Shown in pieces: positions 10,064-18,300 of a stretch of 64,000 bases of DNA. The first letter of the stretch is position 1; each line of letters opens with the position of its first letter. A program made the position numbers and the translations under genes. A model generated the notes under the pieces. The model was not told where the DNA came from, searched no databases, and saw nothing but the letters and a program-made list of their open reading frames with translations. Location: contig JAAHGS010000008.1 of assembly GCA_010692645.1 (NCBI GenBank), forward strand, positions 69,218-133,217, given 5' to 3'. This DNA is from Symploca sp. SIO2E9. GTDB taxonomy: Bacteria > Cyanobacteriota > Cyanobacteriia > Cyanobacteriales > Coleofasciculaceae.

Positions 10064-10447
10064 TTAATCGTCATAACTGAAGTTCAAGACGACAAACTCA
10101 TCAGACGAACCTGGTGCATTGCAAAATACTTCCTTCTTATTTGAACGCTCGTCTCTCATACAAGTAAACTGTCGTTTAAAGGCTTCTAAATTGTTCTTGA
10201 ATTTACCGGGATCAATTTTAAGTTGATCTCGAAACTCATTCCAAGCGACATCAACAATTTTGTCACCGCATACCATCTCGACTTCTCCGCCTTCAACGTC
10301 AACATCGCCGAATTCTACTTCAAACTCTGCATCTTCAATTTCAACAACTTTGCAGGTTTCCATTTTGGCGCGACTACCACAAGCACTAATTGCTACCAGA
10401 GCTGTGATAAAAACACCACTAATAGCAATAAAAGTTAACCTTTTCAT
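10064..10447 (-). CDS. Small putative lipoprotein
   Basis: Start chosen at MKRLTFIAISGVFITALVAISAC, a lipoprotein signal with a plausible lipobox (ISAC), so the mature protein begins at Cys and is probably membrane-anchored. An ATG further upstream adds 22 residues without signal character. The mature part, about 105 residues, is rich in acidic residues (EIEDAEFEVEFGDVDVE) and has three further Cys. I do not recognise the family. Its upstream region faces the toxin-antitoxin genes, which run the other way. Confidence 0.65.
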   Translation of the reverse strand: MKRLTFIAISGVFITALVAISACGSRAKMETCKVVEIEDAEFEVEFGDVDVEGGEVEMVCGDKIVDVAWNEFRDQLKIDPGKFKNNLEAFKRQFTCMRDERSNKKEVFCNAPGSSDEFVVLNFSYDD

Positions 10448-10579
10448 AATAGACCTGTTGCCAACATACATAGCGATTATAAGAAAATTCTGTTTCATCT
10501 CTTGATTCGGCAATGCCGAAAATTCATCGCTAGCTCAGAACGCTGATTAAGGATATTCTCAATCAATTTGTTGGAAGTG

Positions 10580-10595
10580 GTACAATAAGTTGTAC
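10580..10595. promoter_or_regulatory. Palindromic operator before the antitoxin gene
   Basis: A perfect inverted repeat GTACAA-TAAG-TTGTAC lies 15 bp upstream of the antitoxin ATG. Phd/YefM antitoxins repress their own operons through palindromes built on a TGTACA-like core, and this fits that pattern. It is a likely autoregulatory site; binding is inferred. Confidence 0.6.
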
Positions 10596-10610
10596 GTTTC
10601 AAGGTTGCTA

Positions 10611-10874
10611 ATGGAAATTCTCAGTGCCAGTGAAGCTAGGGCAAATTTGTTTAGCTTGCTCGAACAAGTTAATAAAGATCATTTACCACGACAAATTACT
10701 AGTAGAAAAGGAAATGCTGTTTTACTGTCTAAAGAAGATTGGGATAGTTTGCTCGAAACCCTTTACTTGCAATCTATACCTGGTTTGGTGCAATCAGTGA
10801 AGGCGGCTGAACAAGCAGATGATTGGGTATCAGAAGAGGAATTCTTGAGGAATTTAGATGGCATGGACAATTAA
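10611..10874 (+). CDS. Type II antitoxin, Phd/YefM family
   Basis: The 87-residue protein starts MEILSASEARANLFSLLEQV, the typical Phd/YefM N-terminal DNA-binding fold, followed by VLLSKEDWDSLLETLYL and an acidic C-terminal tail that would wrap the toxin. The ATG at 10611 is preferred over an upstream TTG, which lies inside the operator palindrome. The last 17 bases overlap the toxin gene, so the two are translationally coupled. Known role: neutralises the YoeB-type RNase and represses the operon. Confidence 0.9.
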   Translation: MEILSASEARANLFSLLEQVNKDHLPRQITSRKGNAVLLSKEDWDSLLETLYLQSIPGLVQSVKAAEQADDWVSEEEFLRNLDGMDN

Positions 10875-11115
10875 CTTTAGTCGCCAAGTACTTAAGGATG
10901 TAAAAAAATTAAGGTCTGCCAATTTAGAGTCTAATGTAAGAAGTTTACTCGACATTATAAGGCGAAACCCTTATGAGCCACCCTATGAAAAACTGTTAGG
11001 TAATCTTAAGAGGTACTATTCAAGACGAATTAATATCAAACATCGTCTAGTTTATTCTGTAGATAATGAAACGAAAACCATTAGGGTCGTTTCTGTGTGG
11101 TCACATTATGAATAA
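10858..11115 (+). CDS. Type II toxin, Txe/YoeB family
   Basis: The 85-residue protein has the YoeB/Txe signature LLGNLKRYYSRRINIKHRLVY and an aromatic C-terminus (WSHYE). Family members are ribosome-dependent mRNA endonucleases that block translation when freed from the antitoxin. The Arg of SRRI, the His/Arg of KHRLVY and the terminal His-Tyr correspond to the usual active-site positions. It overlaps the antitoxin by 17 bp. It appears intact, unlike the second toxin just downstream. Confidence 0.9.
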   Translation: MAWTINFSRQVLKDVKKLRSANLESNVRSLLDIIRRNPYEPPYEKLLGNLKRYYSRRINIKHRLVYSVDNETKTIRVVSVWSHYE

Positions 11116-11127
11116 AAGGAATAGATT

Positions 11128-11418
11128 ATGCTAAATGGCATTAAACAGCGAGTAATAGTTGGCAAAGAAGGCAAAATCGAGATTAAAACATCTGAACTAG
11201 CAGAAGGAACTGTAGTTGAAGTGATTGTCTTGGTTGAACAAGATGCTGTTGAGTCGGATACTAGTCAACACATTCCACAAGATGCTACAGAGTATTTACT
11301 GTCTACTCAAGACAATCGTCGTCACTTGATGAGCGCTATTGGCAATGTAGAAACAAACACCAATCTGGTTAATTTTACCCCTGAGGAGTGGAATGAAGAA
11401 TATAACTTTCGCTCCTGA
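11128..11418 (+). CDS. Second antitoxin-like protein of a decayed YoeB module
   Basis: The 96-residue protein starts 12 bp after the first toxin gene. Its N-terminus (MLNGIKQRVIVGKEGKIEIKT) looks like a short beta DNA-binding segment of the AbrB or cyanobacterial antitoxin kind, followed by an acidic tail (FTPEEWNEEYNFRS). It overlaps the next frame, a broken YoeB homologue, which identifies it as that toxin's antitoxin by position. A 48 bp copy of its start lies at 12595. Exact family is uncertain. Confidence 0.75.
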   Translation: MLNGIKQRVIVGKEGKIEIKTSELAEGTVVEVIVLVEQDAVESDTSQHIPQDATEYLLSTQDNRRHLMSAIGNVETNTNLVNFTPEEWNEEYNFRS

Positions 11419-11656
11419 GGCATTTGAACAATTCAACGGCTGGGCAGTACAAGATAAGAAGATTTAGCGAAAGATTATAACCTTGATTAATGATATTCTT
11501 CGTCAACCTTTTACCGGACTTGGTAAACCTGAACCCCTAAAATATGAACTGAAAGGATATTGGTCACGGCGAATTACGGATGAGCATCGTCTGGTGTATA
11601 AAGTGACTGAGACTGAAATCATCATTTTGAGTTGTCGATTTCACTATGATGACTAA
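11393..11656 (+). pseudogene. yoeB: YoeB-family toxin interrupted by a stop codon
   Basis: The frame starts at ATG 11393, 26 bp inside the antitoxin gene, and reads MKNITFAPEAFEQFNGWAVQ, then meets TAG at 11465 (codon 25). The same frame continues without frameshift through [27 protein letters not shown] and the end CRFHYDD, which are YoeB's conserved stretches including the catalytic Glu, Arg and His-Tyr end. Only the single nonsense codon breaks it. No alternative start after the stop would restore a full toxin. Likely inactive unless the stop is read through or suppressed. Confidence 0.88.
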
Positions 11657-11761
11657 AGCCGCTTGCGATCGCAAACACATTTAGTCTTGCCAACATTCAT
11701 AGAATTACATTCACCTTGGTTATGATGGCAATAAGGTCACTGCACACAGGGAACTTTAGCC

Positions 11762-12397
11762 ATGTATGCCCTTGTCTCGCCCGAAAAAATCCAACTGCCA
11801 CCAGGAGCAGTGGTGCGGCTCCCGGCGACGTGGCAACAATATCAAACTCTATCTCAGCAACGCGGTGATGGCTCAATTCCTCGCATCAAGTATCGCTGTG
11901 GAGAGGTATTGCTGATGTCACCTTTGCCTGTACATGGTCGAGATGCTAGCTTGATTGCCGATATGATCAAGGTATTACTTGATCACACTGGGCAGGAATA
12001 CGATGCTTTCACGCCTATAACAATGGAATTGCCAGAAGAAAGTGGGATTGAGCCAGACTACTGTTTTTATATTGATAACTGGGAGGCAATTTCTGGTAAA
12101 GAAAGGATTGATTGGCTCAACGAGCCACCGCCAGATTTGGTACTCGAAATTGACGTGACGAGCTATTCTAATGTTAACGATTACCTGCCTTATCGGGTGC
12201 CTGAGGTTTGGTTGTTTCGCAAGAAAAAGCTTTTGATTTACCAGTTACAAACCACGGAGTATGTTCTTCAGGAGAAGAGTATTTATTTTCCAGATATTGA
12301 GTTACAAGATGTGATGGCACGTTGTCTCCAAGTTGCCTACAATCGCAATACTAGTGCCGCGATTCGGGGTCTAAAGCAACAGTTAAATGCTGATTAA
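11762..12397 (+). CDS. Uma2-family (DUF820) putative restriction endonuclease-like protein
   Basis: This 211-residue protein has the Uma2 layout: an N-terminal YRCGEVLLMSP segment, then the PD-(D/E)xK-like core IEPDYCFYI ... PPDLVLEIDV and a C-terminal VPEVWLFRKKKLLIY segment. Cyanobacteria carry many Uma2 genes; a nuclease fold is clear but a cellular role is not established. It lies between the decayed toxin-antitoxin module and the CHAT operon. A fragment of another Uma2 gene sits at the far side of that operon. Confidence 0.88.
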   Translation: MYALVSPEKIQLPPGAVVRLPATWQQYQTLSQQRGDGSIPRIKYRCGEVLLMSPLPVHGRDASLIADMIKVLLDHTGQEYDAFTPITMELPEESGIEPDYCFYIDNWEAISGKERIDWLNEPPPDLVLEIDVTSYSNVNDYLPYRVPEVWLFRKKKLLIYQLQTTEYVLQEKSIYFPDIELQDVMARCLQVAYNRNTSAAIRGLKQQLNAD

Positions 12398-12594
12398 CAA
12401 GAACGTTTTTGAATCGAATTAAAAAGAGCGATCGCAAACACTATTAAGCCCTGAGAAACCAGTTATTTTACACGGATGATTTAGAGGTGCTATACAATTA
12501 GGCTAAATCTCCTTTGGAGAAATTGCTTCTCCTCTAGCTCACTTCAATCTCATACTAAGCTACACTAAAACCAAAGTGAGACATGGCACTACAG

Positions 12595-12685
12595 GGAATA
12601 GATTATGCTAAATGGCATTAAACAGCGAGTAATCGTTGGCAAGTCTCAAGGCTTTTACAAGTTCACAAGCAGCTTAAAAAGCTGA
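12595..12685 (+). pseudogene. Truncated copy of the second antitoxin's start
   Basis: Bases 12595-12642 repeat 11118-11165 (ribosome-binding region, ATG and first 13 codons) with one mismatch in 48. After that the homology stops and the frame runs into TGA after 26 codons. It lies in the 293 bp gap between Uma2 and the minus-strand CHAT operon, which otherwise shows only a HIP1-like site. Probably debris of a third toxin-antitoxin copy. Confidence 0.75.
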
Positions 12686-12690
12686 GGTAT

Positions 12691-14199
12691 TTATTTTTTC
12701 GGTTTTTGGGATTGCGGTAAAATTTGTTGAGTATTCCCAGATAATTTAGTTGTTTTGTCACTACAGCTCCAAATTAACTTAGTTAAACGCCCTGGAATTG
12801 CATGTAGATGTTGAATCAGAGCAGTGACGAAGGCTCCTGTAGCACCAAAAACTAAGCTCAAAAGCAATGCTTGAGTCAAGGGATGAAGATGATTCGTAGA
12901 AAACGGCGCTAAGATAGGCTTTTGGGGTTCTGGGGAAATTATGTAGGGAGCAACGGTGGCACCAACGGCGGCGGCTGTTAAACTAACACCGACCATTGCT
13001 ACCGTGTTTTGCAAAGAGCGATCGCTCTCTGCTTGTTCAGTTTCAACGATGCCTCTGATTGTATCAATCATCTGCTGAAACAATTTTTGAGTGGGGAGAA
13101 GATAAGATAAATCAACCTGGATTTGTTCAATTAATTTTTCTGAAGTTTTGCTAATGAATTGTTGCAGTAATTCCAGGTCATCTTCATTTTTTAGGCTAAT
13201 CTCATGGAGTTGCTTTAGCCAAAATTTGTAGTTTTTACTATTGGTTTCAATTGTGGTGTGATGAAGTTCTAAATCTCGCAGGTAGTTGGCGTAGTCCAAG
13301 GTAATTTGAGGGAGTTCGGTTAGCCATTCTTTGAGTTGCTTGAGCCTTTTAGTAGTTTCCAAGGGCAATTGCTGCAATTGTTTGACTTTACCATCTAATT
13401 GTCTGTAGAGTCGTCGTGCCTGCTGATTGCACCAGCGAGATTCGGAGTAGGCATAAAGAATTTTGCTGCGACAGCACAACAGATTAATCAGGGGTTGATA
13501 GTAATCTCCGTCTTCTTCTAAGGTTTCGGTTTGGGGGTGGCAATTGAGCCAGATTAGAATATTACTAGGTTGAGCTAGATTTTCTTGATTATTTTTATAC
13601 TCAACAATTGGACTTCCTAAAAATATGCCTTGAGCGGAAAGCCAGTAATTTTGTCTGTCTGGTTCTGGCACAATAGCTGTTATACACTCATCTGTAAATG
13701 TTTGAATCTCATTGAGTTTACCCTCTGGCTGGGCAAAAAATACTAAGGTTTGTCCTAGTAAAGATTTACTTTGATTAATCTGTAGACGACCCTGAGGATT
13801 TAACCCTGCCAGTTGCTCAACATCTACATGAGGATAAGGATAGCGCAAGGTAATGTCAACGGCATAGGAATCGTGGATTTGTAAGGGATAAACTTCACCT
13901 CTGAGTTGTCGTGAACTGCCGTTAGAGATAGCAGAGAAACTGAGCAGATGTTTTTGCTGAAGTAACTCTAGATAGTCACTTTCGGGGTTATCCTTACTTG
14001 GAGTTATCCCAATTTTGCCATTGCTATCTTGGAGACGCTTAAGCAGAGATTCCAGTCTAGGAACGCTGAGTGTTTTCCCCAATTGCTGACATTGCTCCCA
14101 CAGGTGATTTGCATCCTCAACGGGTTCCTCTTCACCTTGAGCTAAGTTGTTACGCAGATGAAAGGCGTAGAGAGTCAGTTTGGGGTTGGCAACCTTCAT
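12691..14199 (-). CDS. Membrane protein with long helical stalk and two C-terminal helices; third gene of CHAT operon
   Basis: I do not recognise a named family for this 502-residue protein. The N-terminal 240 residues look globular and soluble. Residues about 250-395 are helix-rich with coiled-coil character, leading into two membrane helices at about 398-418 and 438-458 joined by a Pro-rich loop, then a basic tail. A long helical stalk ending in two C-terminal helices is the plan of CorA-like channels, although no GMN motif is present, so the likeness is architectural only. The start codon overlaps the upstream stop in an ATGA junction, so it is translationally coupled to the DUF2887 gene. 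As the membrane partner of a CHAT protease it may be an effector; this is inference. Confidence 0.75.
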   Translation of the reverse strand: MKVANPKLTLYAFHLRNNLAQGEEEPVEDANHLWEQCQQLGKTLSVPRLESLLKRLQDSNGKIGITPSKDNPESDYLELLQQKHLLSFSAISNGSSRQLRGEVYPLQIHDSYAVDITLRYPYPHVDVEQLAGLNPQGRLQINQSKSLLGQTLVFFAQPEGKLNEIQTFTDECITAIVPEPDRQNYWLSAQGIFLGSPIVEYKNNQENLAQPSNILIWLNCHPQTETLEEDGDYYQPLINLLCCRSKILYAYSESRWCNQQARRLYRQLDGKVKQLQQLPLETTKRLKQLKEWLTELPQITLDYANYLRDLELHHTTIETNSKNYKFWLKQLHEISLKNEDDLELLQQFISKTSEKLIEQIQVDLSYLLPTQKLFQQMIDTIRGIVETEQAESDRSLQNTVAMVGVSLTAAAVGATVAPYIISPEPQKPILAPFSTNHLHPLTQALLLSLVFGATGAFVTALIQHLHAIPGRLTKLIWSCSDKTTKLSGNTQQILPQSQKPKK

Positions 14200-15344
14200 G
14201 AGCCAGATTTAGAGGATTTGGATTTGCTTGAGGGGGAGCTTTGTTCAATAGCATTTTGTAGGGTTTGTTTGTTGAGTTCGGAGTTTGGAGTTTTGACTTT
14301 ACCCTCTTTGCTCCCTGGTGCTTTTTCTCCTGAATCATTGGGGAGAAGTTTCAATTGTGCTTCACGAATTTCAGAGCGTTTCTTGTACCATGATGACAAT
14401 GCTTTCGATATTTCTTTAATATCATCTGGTAATGGAGTGACTAACTGCTTCAACTCTCTTAAGTCTTCTGGGGTAAAGAGAGAACGTTGATGGGTTAATA
14501 GTTCGATAAAAGTGGCAACATTTTGCTCAGAAAATGACATGGCTTGACTTGTTGTTTGTTGTGCGGTTTTGTGGACTAATTCTAAGGGTAATTTGAGTGC
14601 TCCAGCAATCTGCTCTAAGGTTAATCCTAATCGGAGTAATTCTGGTACTGTCTCTAATTTACCTTCTTGTTTACCCTCCTGTTTACCTTCTTCGAGGACT
14701 TCTTGGTAAAATCTGGTTTGTTTTAGTTCGCTTAAACCCAACATGGCGGCAATCTCCTCGCGGCTTTTTTGTGGTAGTTTGTAGACAATAATAGTTTCAA
14801 TTAAATTAATGAGGTTACGCTGAACAGCTTCATCGATTAGCTGTTGCTGCGCTTGTTCAATTAATTGTCGTGCTAGTTGTCCGGATGTTTCTTCCGGCTC
14901 GATTACCAGCTTAACAATTCCCACGCCTAATGAGCGTTCTGCAGTTTCTCCTAACTCATCCAGGTAAATTCGTCTCACCTGGTTTAAGGCTAAGAGGTTA
15001 GCAAAATGTAACGTTTGCTCTCGTTCGATACGGCTGTTGGGATAGATGACAACAATCTGCCACGGGTGAGGGGGTTGGTATTGTTTTAAGAAGAGGAAGA
15101 GTTCGGCAAATAGGCGGTAGTATAAGGAGGAGTCGGGCTGAAACTGAACTTCAACCAGGTAGAAAGGTTTGTCGGTTTCGTTGGTTTTGGGCAGGAATAA
15201 ACCATCTAGGCGAAAAGCCAATTGTTTAACTTCGCGGGAGGTAAATTCATAGTTAGCAGCTTCTTCGGGGGAACAGTTGATGAGTTCAAAGAAGCTGCTA
15301 GGAAATGATTGGAACAGGCTGTAAAAGATGCTATCAGTTTTCAC
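14196..15344 (-). CDS. DUF2887 / Rpn-family nuclease-like protein; second gene of CHAT operon
   Basis: This 382-residue protein has the DUF2887 core at residues 1-175: MKTDSIFYSLFQSFPSSFFE, then VKQLAFRLDGLF (Asp47) and FYLVEVQFQP (Glu65-x-Gln67), a PD-(D/E)xK-type active-site pattern. Residues about 175-260 carry PQKSREEIAAMLGLSELKQT and a repeated EGKQ linker; the rest is Ser/Lys-rich. Members are classed with Rpn recombination-promoting nucleases; cyanobacteria have many. The start is GTG, 3 bp after the CHAT stop, and the 3' end overlaps the next gene by 4 bp, so it belongs to one operon. Nuclease activity is inferred from the motif. Confidence 0.85.
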   Translation of the reverse strand: MKTDSIFYSLFQSFPSSFFELINCSPEEAANYEFTSREVKQLAFRLDGLFLPKTNETDKPFYLVEVQFQPDSSLYYRLFAELFLFLKQYQPPHPWQIVVIYPNSRIEREQTLHFANLLALNQVRRIYLDELGETAERSLGVGIVKLVIEPEETSGQLARQLIEQAQQQLIDEAVQRNLINLIETIIVYKLPQKSREEIAAMLGLSELKQTRFYQEVLEEGKQEGKQEGKLETVPELLRLGLTLEQIAGALKLPLELVHKTAQQTTSQAMSFSEQNVATFIELLTHQRSLFTPEDLRELKQLVTPLPDDIKEISKALSSWYKKRSEIREAQLKLLPNDSGEKAPGSKEGKVKTPNSELNKQTLQNAIEQSSPSSKSKSSKSGS

Positions 15345-15347
15345 GAG

Positions 15348-18300
15348 TTATTGACCAATGGCACAGAATGCGGCCCAGTAGTAAGGGGATTCAAAAGGTT
15401 TGCTATTAGGTTGTAGTTTACATAAGAAAGCCATCAATTGCATTTCCTGTTCATCATCCAGGGGTAGTTGGCTTGCCCATTGCTCCAATTGTTCTTTTGT
15501 GGCATCCCGGAGCCAGGTTTGGGCTGTGTTGAGGGCAATGGCGACAGTTGAGCCTGATTGGAAATTTTGATAGAACTTAATCATCAAAAATGCTGATGCG
15601 ATTTCATCTACTCTCCAGAGGGAACTAACGACACTGGGAGAACCTGCCACAAGGAAGCCACTGGGTAAGCCAATGTATTCGTCACTGATGTTGCGACCAT
15701 CAATCAATCCAGTTTCGCAAGCTGAAAGGGTAACGAGGCGACATTGTTCTAAATTGAGGCTAAAGATGGCGTCTAGAGTAAGACATTTATCCAAGTTATG
15801 GGTTTCGCCCTCGCGCACTTGGAGATAACGTTCTGTATCAGGTTTGGTGGGTGCGGTAGCCAGAGGTGCATCAGCTAAGATGAGGGCAGATTTTCGGGCA
15901 TTGCCTTGGTTAAAGTAGCCGTGACAACTAAAGTGAGCGCAGTGGATTGCCCCCAGGTTCGTGTTGTTGATGGCTGTTAGTGTAGCGGTTTCTTTTTCTA
16001 GGATATTAACGGGGTTGAAGTAGTCTTTTATGGCTTGCACTTCCAAATCAGTATAGGCAAGATCTTCTGTGGGATTTTGGATGGCAAACAGATGGTTAAA
16101 GTTGGGGCGTTTTCGTTGTTGTGCTTGGAGTAATAGCTGACAACTGGGTGCGTAGCTAATACCTTCAGGGAAGCGATCGAGTAAGTTAGTTATTTTACCG
16201 TTGTGAGATAAGGGCAAGGCATGAAGGGGGAATAGATGCATTCCCCGATGAGGAATGAGGATTAATCGTTGGCACTCTTTAGGTAATTGCTCAATCAGTT
16301 CATCCAAATGTAAAATCTTTGCCAATTCTTCTAGCCGCGGTGTTAATTGAGTGCGCCAGTTGTCTTTTGACTGGTAGTAATCATCCAGATAGGCAATAAC
16401 CCAATCAACTAAGGCTTGTAGTTCATCAGCTGTAGACTTCCAAACACTAAGCTCTTCTTCCTGCAAAGAATTAGGTTTAACGATGAAAGCGAGAATATTA
16501 TCAGGAGTTATGTACCACTCGATGATGGTAGTGTAGTTATCTAAAACTCTTTGGAATTGGTCAAATCTGAAACCAGCACCAAGGGGCAGATCACTGTCTT
16601 GTAATTCGTTACGCTGCTGTCGCAATTGCTGGAGATGTTGCGCTAGGGCTTTGGAGTCATCGGCTTTAGCATTCTGAAGTTGGTACTGACCAATAGAAAT
16701 TTCGTCTTGAAGTTTTTCTAGTTGGCTGACAATATCTGGGTGAAAGATAGTTTTGAGGTCACGGGTGAGGATAAGTTCAACTAAATTACGGGTTTTGCTA
16801 CGCTCGATGTATTCAATAGCTTCGATGGGTTTGTCCAGTTTTAGACAAACTTTCACCATGTTTTGATAGTAGTTGTTATATTCTTCAGCTAGTTTTTGTT
16901 TGCGTTCTTCTACTCCAGAGCCAGAGGCTATTTCGGACCGCAGAGATTCTACCGTATTAATAGCAGCAGCAAATGCCTTGTATGCACTAGGAAATTGTTG
17001 AGCATCTTGGTAGGCAAGACCAAGGTTCCCTTGAGTTTCTGCATGTTTTTGAGGAAATGCTTGGCGGGTGTATACTTCTAAAACAGCCAAAAAGGAACCA
17101 ATTCCTAATTCTAAATTCTTTTCTCTTTTTCCCTCTATGCGTTTCACGTAGGCTAACCCCAGATTGTTTTGGGTCATTGCCCAATCAGTTGGTAAGTCTT
17201 GGCGAGTACATATTTCTAAGGCAGCCATACAAGAATGGATTGCCATTTCCAAATTTTCTGCTTTATCTCCATCAATACGCTGACGGTAAGCATTGCTCAG
17301 GTTGTTTTGGGCTTTTGCCCAACTTTGAGGAAAAGCTTGGCGGGTAAATACCTCCAAGACAGCATTGTAACAGTCGATTGCTGCTTCCAAATTCTCGGCT
17401 GCTTTCCCAAAAATGCGTTCAGTGTAGGTAATGCCTAGATTGTTTTGAGTATTTGCCCATTCTTGGGGAAAGGCTTCGCGAGTGTATACCTGCAAAGCTG
17501 CTCTATAACAGTAAATAGTATGTTCCAAGTTCTCGGCTTTTTCCCCTTGGATACGGTAAAAATAAGTAATACCTAGACCATTGTGAATACTCGCCCATTG
17601 TTCGGGAAAAGCTTCGCGAGTGTTTACCTGCAAAGCAGCTTCATAATAGCGAATAGCCTGTTCTTGATTCTCTGCTCGTTCTCCTCGAATGCGTTTATGG
17701 TAAGCATCGCCCAAATTAATTTGGGTATTTGCCCACTCTTGGGGAAAGGCTTCGCGAGTCCGTACCTCTAGAGCAGCTAAACAGTAGCGAATAGCCTGTT
17801 CTAGATTCTCTACTCGCTCTCCTCGAATGCGTTCTTCGTAAGCATTACCCAGATTATTTTGAGTATCCCCCCACTCTTGAGGAAAAGCTTCACGGGTGCG
17901 TACTTCCAACGCAGCCTCATAATAACGGATAGCCAACTCCAAATTCTCAGCTTTTTCCCCACGGATACGACGAAGGTAGTCACTCCCCAGATTGTTTTGG
18001 GCTAGTGCCCAATTAACTGGGAAGGCTTCGCGAGTGTATATCTCCAAGGCAGCTTTATAACAACGAATAGCCTGTTCCTGATTCTCTGCTCGTTCTCCTT
18101 GGATGCGTTCCCCATAGGCATTGCCCAAATTAATTTGTGTATTTGCCCAATCTTGGGGAAAGGCTTCGCGAGTGCGTACCTCCAGAGCAGCCAAGCAACA
18201 GCGAATAGCTTCTTCAAAGTTCTCAGCTTTTTTCCCTCGAATGCGATTTTTATAAGCAGCACTCAAACCAATTTGCGTCTCTGCCCATTCTTGAGGAAAA

